Made by a program: the position numbers and the translations under genes. This document shows, piece after piece, positions 42,952 through 53,100 of a stretch of DNA of 64,000 bases. Below the pieces are notes generated by a model, which saw only the letters and a program-made list of their open reading frames with translations, was not told where the DNA came from and did not search any database. Positions within the stretch are counted from its first letter, which is position 1, and each line of letters opens with the position of its first letter. The stretch spans positions 124,001 through 188,000 of the forward strand of contig JAQOOI010000079.1 of assembly GCA_028554645.1 (NCBI GenBank). Reading direction: 5' to 3'. Source of the stretch: Omphalotus guepiniiformis (Eukaryota > Basidiomycota > Agaricomycetes > Agaricales > Omphalotaceae).

Positions 42952-43026
42952 TGGCATGAGCTGGGATTGAACCAGCGACTCCCAGCACAACATAACTGGT
43001 GCTCTAACCAACTGAGCTATCATGCC
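42952..43026 (-). tRNA. tRNA cloverleaf inside copy 3
   Basis: Same stems as copy 1. One extra T makes the anticodon loop eight bases (TATGTTGT). Confidence 0.6.
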
Positions 43027-43048
43027 ATTGGTAGAGTATGGAGGTTAG

Positions 43049-43438
43049 TGTTAGAATCTAAGACAATGCACTACCAGTGATACACTGATCAGACACAATG
43101 AATAGAGTTCAATTACAGTTCACTGAGATCACTAAAGCGTTGTAATAGTAGCTTAATGCACAAGAATTGCTTTCCAAGTGTCTTAGATTTCTCCAGACAT
43201 GTAAGGATTTACATATTGTTTGGTCCTGTTGTGTCAGGCCGCGCATGAGGCGTGAAAATGAGTGTCCACATTTTCGCGCGCGCTCTAAACACTCCAGAAT
43301 GACCCTACATACATGGTATAACTATCTACAATAGGTATTAAAGTCATTAGTATAGTATTATATGTACTTGAAGGACTTTCTAATGATATGTACAGTATTT
43401 GTATAGTATCTACAAGTGTTCTAGCACTTCATTCAACA
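43049..43438 (-). mobile_element. copia solo LTR, 390 bp
   Basis: TGTTAGAATC...TTCAACA, matching the intact copia LTRs over their length with very few differences. Flanked by GTTAG at 43044-43048 and 43439-43443. It is the product of LTR-LTR recombination. Confidence 0.92.
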
Positions 43439-43520
43439 GTTAGTCCATCTCGCTATGAGTGGTGTTAACACTCAATGGTGGGGTTAGCACCAGGTCTTCT
43501 ATTGCTCATCCAACATAAGT

Positions 43521-44175
43521 GCTCATAAGCAAGACTTCCATTGTGTGTCGCAAGCTGACCTGTTTTGATCTCTCCTGAAATGGCTGGGTGAGGAGGAGGT
43601 GCCTAAGTTGTTGAATTGGCTGTTCTCCAAGTTGGCAGGGAGGGGCAACTGCTTCGTCTGAAAGCTAAGTCCTCTGGAGGGAAGTGGATATCCTACTTTG
43701 AAGGGAATGTTGGATGAGCTGAGGGACAACCACCTCATAAGCATGGTGGGCAACCGTGCGGGTGCAGGTCCTGGTCGCTGAAGGCGCTGGAGGCCTGGAA
43801 GAGTAAGGGATGGCTGGCAATCTAGACCACAGACCAGCAACCAGCACAGATAATGATGGATATGGCCACCAGAGGCCAGACGGCGCCTGGGTGCATAGCC
43901 ACATATCCAGCTGAGGGGATATGAAATTTTTTTTTGTAAAATATTTGCTATCACTGTATGGTCTAACAATAGAGCATCCTTTCCATTTTTCTTCTTTGTT
44001 TGATGCACCATCCTGAGGTTTGAGAGGTAGCAGTGGAATGGGAGTTGATGTTTGAGTTCCAGTTTGAGTTTGAGTTGGAGTTGGAGTTGGAGGTGGAGTT
44101 GGAGTTGGAGGTGGAGTTGAATTTCACAATTGCTTGCAACCAGCACACTGTATTGATCTCGCAACTTTATGATTG
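43521..44175. other. spacer with a GTTGGA hexanucleotide microsatellite
   Basis: A GAGTTGGAGTTGGAGGTGGA-type repeat lies at 44035-44120. Open frames over it on the minus strand are low complexity and probably not coding. Confidence 0.5.
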
Positions 44176-44180
44176 GTTTG

Positions 44181-44394
44181 TGTTGGATGAGCAATAGAAG
44201 ACCTGTTGCTAATCCCACCATTGAGGCATGATAGCTCAGTTGGTTAGAGCACCAGTTATGTGTGCTGGGTGTTGCTGGTTCAATCCCGGCTCATGCCAAT
44301 ACATTTCCCCTACTTTGTTATGTGGTCACTTGACCGTAAGCAAGTTGCTGCCATTAATTTGGCCTTGTTTACATGGAGCTCTTGATTCCCAACA
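44181..44394 (+). mobile_element. tRNA-bearing LTR-like element, copy 4 (214 bp, internal deletion)
   Basis: TGTTGGATGAGCAATAG...TTCCCAACA flanked by GTTTG at 44176-44180 and 44395-44399. It lacks about 50 bp between CCATTGAG and the tRNA start, but keeps both ends and the cloverleaf. Confidence 0.82.
44225..44298 (+). tRNA. tRNA cloverleaf inside copy 4
   Basis: All stems conserved; changes are GTGTT in the variable region and CCGGC in the T stem (a G-T pair). Loop TATGTGT. Confidence 0.7.
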
Positions 44395-44399
44395 GTTTG

Positions 44400-44935
44400 G
44401 AGATGTGAGTTGGGACCATTTCCAACCAATGTTGGCCATCAGCCAGGGCCCACACTCTTGATTTAGCAGAGGCAGCAGATGTAGGGAAATCATATTTTGG
44501 AAAGGGGGATCCAATATCCATGGTGAGCTTGCTATGATTAATATACCTGGCCTCAATGACAACTGTTAACGTGTGTTGAAAATCACCAGAGTACATTGAG
44601 GTTCCATTGCCAGTCCTCTGATATAGTTCTTTCTGAGCTGATTGTGTGGGGTGATCAATCCCATAGTGCAGCTCAATTCCAGGGACTTCTCCATGGAAGT
44701 TAAGTGTGTCCCAAGGCATTGATGTGAAACCACAGACGCAGTCTTGAACAAGTTCATACACCTCTGCCTCCTTGTTGGATGGTCCACAAGCCCTCTAGCA
44801 TTTTCAGCAGCTTGCAGTGCATTCTCCTCAATGGATATAAAGATTAGTGTCAACAAGTAACATTGTAGAATAACATACTGCCTTGTCAGCCTTTTTAAGG
44901 CAAGCTTCTCAGCCTTGATAGTGTTGGTCTGTCCC
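44400..44935 (-). pseudogene. decayed unknown coding fragment
   Basis: Minus-strand open pieces in two frames, e.g. EENALQAAENARGLVDHPTRRQ and HYGIDHPTQSAQKELYQRTG. Protein-like but unrecognised. Confidence 0.35.
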
Positions 44936-45095
44936 ACATACATCACATCAATCCTATAACTCAAGTGTCATCCAAGATCATTCAGTGCTGATTTAATTCA
45001 AATCTCACCTAGTGATTGGGTTCATTGATAGATTTAGTGATGTCAGATTTAACTCACGTGTCACATGAAATTACTCAATGTATGATGTAATGATG
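44936..45095 (+). repeat. small outlier of the AT-rich 55-bp satellite
   Basis: Near-identical to about 48250-48440 (cores GATTTAACTCAnGTGTCAC, GAAATTACTCAATG and TTGATAGATTTAGTGATGTC). Confidence 0.8.
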
Positions 45096-45100
45096 CCCAA

Positions 45101-45295
45101 GGCCATCGCCCTAATCCCAGTGCGGACACCGTCACAGCAGCTGAGCTGGTGGACTTAGTGGTCACCGCGGGTCAGCGAAGACTTGAAGGCAGGCTGTACC
45201 TTATTGGTATGAAGGATGCCGCCATTGCAATCCATGAGTACTTGTTATTGACAGAACAGCTATACAACCCTCACCTTCCCTGCAAGAAACCATAG
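45101..45295 (+). pseudogene. short coding-like fragment
   Basis: An open frame of about 63 codons containing DTVTAAELVDLVVTAGQRRL and MKDAAIAIHEYLLLTEQLY ends in TAG. The composition is protein-like and GC-richer than the flanks. No family recognised. Confidence 0.35.
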
Positions 45296-45489
45296 TTTAT
45301 TATTTTCTGTGTTTTCTATATAAATATACTTGGTTTGACCAATTTGTGGAATAAGTAATCCTCCTGACAGAGGCGCAAGCAGAGCCTGATTGATCAAACC
45401 AGCATCAATCTCCTGGTTTTGAGCTATGATTGTTGCTGTGGCATTGGTGGCATGCCAATGAGCATTTTGATCTTCTCTTCCTGCACTCT

Positions 45490-46311
45490 GTGCAAGCCTG
45501 TTGGTACACCCATGGATCCAGGAGCTGCTCTGTCAACTGCATAGTGTCCAAAGACTGCTGAAGGAAAGGAAGAGATGGCCAAAATCCCATATATTAGTGC
45601 TGTTGGCTCCTTGTTGTATCTTGCTACTACCAGGCGTCCTGACATTGCATACACAGCTAGTGTATTGGCACAATTCAATTTAAATCCTGGCATGGCTCAC
45701 TGGGTTGCAGTAAAGCATGCATTTAGATATCTGAAGGGAACAATGGACATGAAGCTTGAATATGGTCCTGATCCCTGCCAGCCAGACCCCTAGGCTGAAG
45801 AAGTGCATCATCAGGGGGCTGTGAAGAAGTTGAGGAAAGTGAAGAGGTTGAGGGATATGTGATGACACACTTCATCAATAGAGCACCTCCATTACACAAG
45901 TGTTCTATCAGGGGGCTGTGTTGAATGAAGTGCTAGAACACTTGTAGATACTATACAAATACTGTACATATCATTAGAAAGTCCCTCAAGTACATATAAT
46001 ACTATAGTAATGACTTGAATACCTATTGTAGATAGTTATACCATGTATGTAGGGTCATTCTGAAGTGTTTAGAGTGCACGCAAAAATGTGGACACTCATT
46101 ATTTTCACACCTCATGCGTGGCCTAACACAATAGGACCAAACAATATGTAAATCCTTACATGTCTGGAAAAATCTAAGATACTTGGAAAGCAATTCTTGT
46201 GCATTAAGCTACTATTACAACACTTTAGTGATCTCAGTGAACTGTAATTGAACTCTATTCATTGTGTCTGATCAGTGTATCACTGGTAGTGCATTGTCTT
46301 AGATTCTAACA
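45490..46311 (+). mobile_element. internally deleted copia remnant with 3' LTR
   Basis: Pol residues from PVGTPMDPGAA to GPDPCQPD (45490-45790; in-frame TAG at about 45540) are fused directly to the 3' untranslated end of the element (45791-45918), then a 393-bp LTR (45919-46311). The RNase H C-terminal half is deleted, with the junction at CAGACCCCTAGG. Confidence 0.85.
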
Positions 46312-46555
46312 GAAACTCCACCATAGTACAGAATATGGATTTCTTGGGAAATTTTCAAATGACTGAGCAAGACAGTAATTTAAATGTGCAAGTCATTTGG
46401 AAATATGAATTGCATAAAAGACTTGAGCCTGGAGTGCTAGTGTACAATGTGTGCTTGCAGAGAGAGAATCAGGGAAGGATACCACTGAAACAGTTCATAA
46501 AACCAGTGCAAGAACATTAAGTCACTCAAAGACTTGCCTCTTTTTTCAGACAGTC

Positions 46556-46736
46556 CTCTTGCTGCTTGGAAGACACACAAGAGACATGTTAAGGAGATGC
46601 AGGAGATATGTTGAAGGCATTAGCATATCTTCACAGAGATATGCTTTAGTAAAGACATGCAAGAGACCTTCACATAGATATGGAAAGACATGCAAGAGAA
46701 GCATGTTACAGAGATGTGGTGAAGAAATGGAAAAGA
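46556..46736 (-). repeat. outlier of the 55-bp satellite (18.2-20.5 kb family)
   Basis: Three degenerate units with GAGATATGTTGAAGGCATTA, GCATATCTTCACAGAGATATG and GACATGCAAGAG. Confidence 0.75.
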
Positions 46737-46803
46737 TGTTAGAATGTAAGACAATGCACTACCAGTGATACACTGATCAAACACAATGAATAGAGTTCAA
46801 TTA
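46737..46803 (-). mobile_element. copia LTR fragment, 67 bp
   Basis: TGTTAGAATGTAAGACAATG... matches the LTR edge, then stops at TTCAATTA. Confidence 0.8.
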
Positions 46804-48244
46804 TCTGGAGGCAGAGTGGTGGTGGAGGGGAAGATGGTCTGTGAGTGGAGTGCCTTGCTGCTATAACCAGTGTAAATAGCAATAATTGTACCAGTTGCTT
46901 TTATATCCACACAGGGTTCCTGCTCACAGTTGTGCCCATTGGTTGTACATTGCTTGCCAGGAGTGGATGCATAGCTCCCTGCCTGAGATCTGACCAAAAC
47001 CCCAAACCTGCACAACCCTGTTCATTTATTTGTGAGCTGGTTCCACTCCAGCTCACCCCAAACAGTTTGCTCCTCACCAGTGTGGTGTCTCTGCCTCCCT
47101 TACCTTCGTCTCCCCATTATACTCCCAATTCCTTGCTCAGACAAATAAACAATATCTACAGGTGCATACCGCTCTGGCACCAGGTCCCCCACTCTCCTCG
47201 TTGAGACAATACTCCACTTGGACCGAGAGAGCATACGCAACATTTGTGGACTGTTTGTGGCCATTAAAATAACAAGAGTGGAGCAGAGGGAGGAAGGGCT
47301 TCAGTCAGTAACCATTCTCTTATGTAAAGAGTCCCTTGAGCTTGTTGGACATGTCCCCTTCTAAACCTGATCCTGGTGCCTACTGTTTATTCAGAGTTCC
47401 CATGCTCATCTTATAACAAGCTGGAAAAAAAGGTGTGGTCCCTGCCTTTTTTTTCCCCCACCGTCATCAACATGGCCAGGTCACAATATCAGAGACCCAT
47501 CTCTTGCAGAATGGGCCCTGTTTGCTTTCTCTTTGATTTTCAATGTTATTCTCAACTTGATGCTCTTTGCAAGGGCTCTTCATCCTTATTGGGATGTGCA
47601 AGGCAAGGTCAAGTGCATTTACAATGTTAGAAGAGTTCAAGGAGATTTTTTTAAAAAAGCAGCAAGACAGTCAGGAAGATTTTAGCAAGCAAGGCGGGAA
47701 TGGCAGGAATGTTGGGAGAACTGGTGAGAGATGGGTACCCCAAGGATCTGGGTTTTTATACCCAACACTTTAGGGTAGGCTTGTTTTCTGTTGGGGGAAA
47801 CTGACAGGTTTTCACACATACAACATGTTGCCCCAAATTTGCATGTGGCCTGCATAGCAAATTGCTATATTCCACCCCCTTCCCAAGGATATTTTCATTC
47901 AGCATCTCTTAGCTCTAGGTGCACACAACCCAAGCCCCATTGTAATGTTATGTAATCAAAAGCGGTGTGGATGTTGATAGAGTGATAATGGAAGTTCAAA
48001 GTAAGAGGGGAAAGATAAATCAGGTCAGGAAGTGTGCTTTATATATGAACTTATGCAAATATGTACATACAGTGATCTGATCCTGCTTGCAATGAGGCAG
48101 ACTATTATGTAAGCATACTGAGTCTTGACATGCCAAAAGCACAGTACAGATGTGTTATATTAAGTCAAATCTAAGATAAAATCATCAGTCAATCAATTTG
48201 TCAGTCCTAACATGCTTTAACCTTGGAATCACAGTGCTACCATG
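46804..48244. other. spacer without supported genes
   Basis: A minus-strand stretch at 46800-47015 with several cysteines (CTTNGHNCEQEPCVD) is weakly protein-like. Otherwise nothing assignable. Confidence 0.35.
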
Positions 48245-49612
48245 CTCCACATACATCACATCAATCCTATAACATCATGCTATTCAGATTCAACTCAATT
48301 GTCACACAAGATCATCCAGTGCTGATTTAAATCAAATCTCACATAAAATCATTCAGTGCTTGATAGTTTGGGTTCATTGATAGATTTAGTGATGTCAGAT
48401 TTAACTCAAGTGTCACATGAAATTACTCAATGTTTGATATAATGATCTGAGATTTAACTCAAATGTCATTTAAAATCAGCTTAGTGCTTGAATCAAAAAT
48501 TTTAACTCAAATCTGACATGAAATCACTGAGTGCTTAAATCAGGAATTTTAACTCAAACCTGACTTAAAATCACTGAGTGGTTGATATAATGATGTGGAG
48601 TTTAACTTGAATGTCACTTCAGATTACTTACTGGGTGGAATAGTGATCATCTGATAGTGATGTGAGATCCAACCCAAGTGTCACACAAGAGTACTCAGTG
48701 CTTCAAAACAGAATGAAAGTATTAACTCAAATGTCACTTTAGGAGGTCTCAGTGATTGATATGGAATATGTCTGAGATCTTACTTATCATCACTGCTTGA
48801 ATTAGTGATTGAGATAAGTGCTCAAGTTGATATAATGATGTGTTTGGCACTCAAATGTTACTTAAAATCACTTAGTGCTTGATATAGGAAATCTGACTCA
48901 AATCTGACACTCAGTGCTTAGTATAGTAATGTGAAATTCAACTAACACTCACTTAAGATCACTCAATGCTTGATGTACTGATTGAGCCCATTGCTTGATA
49001 TAGTGATGTGAGATTTAACTCCACATTAAATCATTCAATGTTTGATATGAAGATATGTCTGAAATCTTACTTGTAATCACTGCATGCAATAATGATTGGG
49101 CTAAGTGCTTGATATAATAATGTGTCTTTGACTCAAAATATTACTTAGAATCATGTAGTGCTTTAAAGTCTGAGACCTTACTTATCATCACTGCTTGAAT
49201 TAGTGATTGAGCTGAGTGCTTGATATAATGATGTCTTTTGCACTTAAATGTTACTTAAAATCACTAAGTGCTTGACATAGGAAATGTGACTTAAAATTCT
49301 TGAGTACTTGATATAGTGACTGAGCTCATGGCTTGATCTAGTGTAATGTGAGATTCAACTCCACATACAATGATTCAATGTTTGATATGGGGATATGTCT
49401 GAAATCTCAAATGTAATCACTGCTTGAAAGAGTTATTGAGCTAAGTGTTTGATATAATAATGTGAGTCTTTCACTCAAATGTTACTTAGATTTAAGTAGT
49501 GCTTCAAAAAGTGATGTGAAATTTAACTCATATCTGACATAAAAATCGATTATTTATTGCATGATATAGTGATATGAGTGTACTTACCTATAACATGTTG
49601 ACATGTTGATAT
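48245..49612 (+). repeat. AT-rich 55-bp satellite (third family)
   Basis: Degenerate units of about 50-60 bp with GTGAnATTTAACTCAAATGT, ACTTAAAATCACTnAGTGC and TTGATATAGTGATG. The intact copia element is inserted at its edge. Confidence 0.75.
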
Positions 49613-49617
49613 GTTTT

Positions 49618-50007
49618 TGTTAGAATCTAAGACAATGCACTACCAGTGATACACTGATCAGACACAATGAATAGAGTTCAATTACAGTTCACTGAGATCA
49701 CTAAAGCGTTGTAATAGTAGCTTAATGCACAAGAATTGCTTTCCAAGTGTCTTAGATTTCTCCAGACATGTAAGGATTTACATATTGTTTGGTCCTGTTG
49801 TGTCAGGCCGCGCATGAGGCGTGAAAATGAGGGTCCACATTTTCGCGCGCGCTCTAAACACTCCAGAATGACCCTACATACATGGTATAACTATCTACAA
49901 TAGGTATTAAAGTCATTAGTATAGTATTATATGTACTTGAAGGACTTTCTAATGATATGTACAGTATTTGTATAGTATCTACAAGTGTTCTAGCACTTCA
50001 TTCAACA
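49618..50007 (-). repeat. copia 3' LTR
   Basis: 390 bp. Element-sense ends TGTTGAATGA...GATTCTAACA. Contains a CGCGCGCG core. Confidence 0.95.
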
Positions 50008-50016
50008 CAGCCCCCT
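50008..50016 (-). promoter_or_regulatory. copia polypurine tract 1
   Basis: Element-sense AGGGGGCTG directly before the LTR start TGTTGAAT; the normal plus-strand primer position. Confidence 0.75.
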
Positions 50017-50104
50017 GATAGAACACTTGTGTAATGGAGGTGCTCTATTGATGAAGTGTGTCATCACATATCCCTCAACCTCTGCACTTTCCTCAACTTC
50101 TTCA

Positions 50105-50113
50105 CAGCCCCCT
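50105..50113 (-). promoter_or_regulatory. copia polypurine tract 2 (duplicate, 97 nt upstream)
   Basis: Element-sense ATCAGGGGGCTG followed by TGAAGAAG, repeating the tract-plus-TG layout of tract 1. Two other insertions in the window begin exactly at this TGAAGAAG. Confidence 0.7.
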
Positions 50114-50132
50114 GATGATGCACTTCTTCAAC

Positions 50133-53100
50133 CTAGGGGTTCTGTATTATGTGCAATCCCATCATCTCCCTCAACTTCTCCACCTTGGGCTTACTGAGAG
50201 GCTTGGTGAGCAAATCAGCTGCATTCTCATCAGTAGGTAGATATTCAGGAGCCATGACCTTGTATTCAACTTGGTCTCTCAGCCAGTAGTAATGCCGGTC
50301 AAGATGCTTCATCCTCCCATGATGCTCAGGATTCTTAGCAACCTTGATTGTGGATTGATTGTCCATTAGCAACCTGGCTGGCTGAGGTGTCTGGTATCCC
50401 AAATCTTGTAACAGGCTGTTCATGGCACAAATCTCCTTGCCAGCAGCAACACCTGCCACATATTCTGCCTCTGTAGAGGAGAGTGTTACAAAGGGCTGTA
50501 GCTTACTGCTCCAACTAACCACACCTGATCCTAGTTTGACCATATACCCACTAGTGGACTTTGAGTTGTCCCTGTTACCACCAAAGTCTGCATCACAGTA
50601 TGTAACAAATAGATCTGGCTGGCAGGGATCAGGACCATATTCAAGCTTCATGTCCATTGTTCCCTTCAGATATCTGAATGCATGTTTTACTGCAACCCAG
50701 TGTGCCATGCCAGGATTTGAATTGAACCGTGCCAATACACTAGCTGTGTATGCAATATCAGGACGGCTGGTGGTAGCAAGATACAACAAGGAGCCAACAG
50801 CACTAATATATGGAATTCTGGCCATCTCTTCCTTTCCTTCAGCAGTCTTTGGACACTGTGCAGTTGACAGAGCAGCTCCTGGATCCATGGGTGTACCAAC
50901 AGGTCTACAATCAGACATTCCAAACTCATTAAGTTTGTTGACAATATATTGTTTCTGACCCATATACAATTTTCTCTCCTTTCTATTTCTTGTGATTTCT
51001 ATTCCCAGCAGATATGATGTAGGACCCAGGTCACGGAGTTTGAAGTGCTTTGCTAGCTCTGCCACAAAGTGGTCCAAAGATGCCTCTGACTTGGAAGCAA
51101 GAGTGATGTCATCCACAAAGACAGGTACAAAAACCTTAATGTCATCTTTCTGATAGACATATAGGTTTGGATCAGATTGGGTGCGACTAAAGCCCATTGA
51201 TTGTAACACTCCTGCAAGCTTCTCACCCCAAAGTCTGGGTGACTGCTTTAACCCATACAGGGACTTGTTCAGCCTGCAGACAAATCTAGGACCACGCTCC
51301 TTGAACCCTTCTGGCTGTGTCATGAAGATCTCTGTATCAATGTCACTATTGATGAATGCATGAGAGATATCCACAGAGCGCAAATGCAAGTCCTCAATGG
51401 CAGCCAGAGCAAGAATAGTGCGGATTGTAGTCTGTCTCATAGTAGATGAGAATGTCTCTAGATAGTCAAAGCCAGGTCTTTGGCTGAATCCTTTGGCAAC
51501 AAGTCTAGCCTTGAACCTTTCAATGGATCCATCAGCCTTGTGCTTTATCTTGAATACCCATTTAGATCCAATTGCTCTCTTATCTGGTGGAAGTTCCACA
51601 ACATCCCAAGTGCCATTGGTGAGGTGTGCATTCATTTCCTCCATCATGGCCTCCTGCCACTGTCTGGCATTAGGTCCTTCCATAGCCTGCTTGAATGTCA
51701 ATGGCTCTGGACCATTGTCAGTCATGGTGTGGGCTTCCTCCATATTATCATCATCATCTGGCACATCTGCATCCTTGTTTCGCTTGGGAGCAGGGAGGTT
51801 CACTTTCCACCATTCACCAGGAGCCTGTCTCTTCCGCTCAGACCTACGGAAAGCAATTGGTCTATTATCTACAAGGACATCCTCAGGTGGTTCAATCTGT
51901 TCCTCCTCTGCAGAACTATCATTGTCATCAGCAGGTTCATTATTCTGCTCAGGGCCAGTATTGTCTTGTTCTGTAGAGGACTCATGGTCAGGTTCAGGTA
52001 ATGCAGGGTCATCTGACTCAGAGTCAGAGTCAGAGTGAGGATTATCATCAAGAGGAACATAGGACGTATTGGGTGGTGTACTAGTTGAAGGTTTGGAAGG
52101 TGAAGGTTTGGAAGGTGGTTGTGAAGATCCAACTTTATAAGTGTACCTCTCATCAAAGTCAGCTCTCTCACTGATCACAACCTTCTTGGTGACAGGATTC
52201 CAAAACCTCCATCCCTTCACACCATCTGGATACCCAATGAAGATACACTTTTCCATATGAGAACCCAAGTGTTTCCTCTTATCCTTCTGAACATGCACAT
52301 ATGCAACACAACCCCAGACCCTCAGATGATCCACCTTTGGTTTCCTCTTGTACCATCCCTCATAGGGAGTGCAGTTTGGTACAGCAGATGTAGGGCAACG
52401 ATTCCACACATGAACAAGTGCAGCCAGGCACTCTACCCAAAATGACTTTGGTAAACCAGACTCTTCTAGCATTGCAACAATCCTTTCCTCCATCACTCTA
52501 TTTGCTCTTTCAGCAACACCATTCTGTTGAGGCCTATTTCTGACAGTGTATTGACGCTCTATTCCACAGCTGTCCAGAAATGCAATGAACTCCTTTGATA
52601 TGTACTCTCCACCTTTATCACATCTAAAGATTTTGATTTTCTCTCCAGTGGTGTTCTCAGCCCAAGCTTTGTACTTCTTGAATGCATCAAATGCATCACT
52701 CTTCTTCTTCAGAGGAAGTGCTGCACGGAAACGCCACTTGTCATCAATGAATGTGATCCAGTATCTGTATCCACTAGGAGAATGTACACCAACATCATGG
52801 AGATCAGAATGAATGAGGCCCAACACAGTATCAGCTCTGGTGTGTGAGGAATGAAATGGATGTGCATGCATCTTGCCAGCCAGACAAGGTTCACAAACAG
52901 GATCTGGCTTTGCATTAGAGTCTAGTTTCAAGCCCTCTGCCAAATTATCCCTCAACATGCGCAATATATCATCGTGCCCATGATGACAGAAGCGCCTGTG
53001 CCACAGCTTCAGATCCAGAGGTAGAGTTGTTGTCAAACAGAGGCTTTCAGACTTATCTATAGTATGTCCATTCAAGTATCCCACATTATTTGCAGTAACA

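Larger units (their letters stand above)
42856..43515 (-). mobile_element. tRNA-bearing LTR-like element, copy 3, split by a copia solo LTR
   Basis: Parts 42856-43048 and 43444-43515 add to 265 bp and are flanked by TAAGT at 42851-42855 and 43516-43520. A copia solo LTR sits inside with its own GTTAG duplication, so this element was there first. Confidence 0.85.

Noticed and set aside
51480..52038. Plus-strand open frames of about 170-180 codons within copia
   Set aside because: Antisense shadows of the integrase-RT linker; composition mirrors the sense gene.
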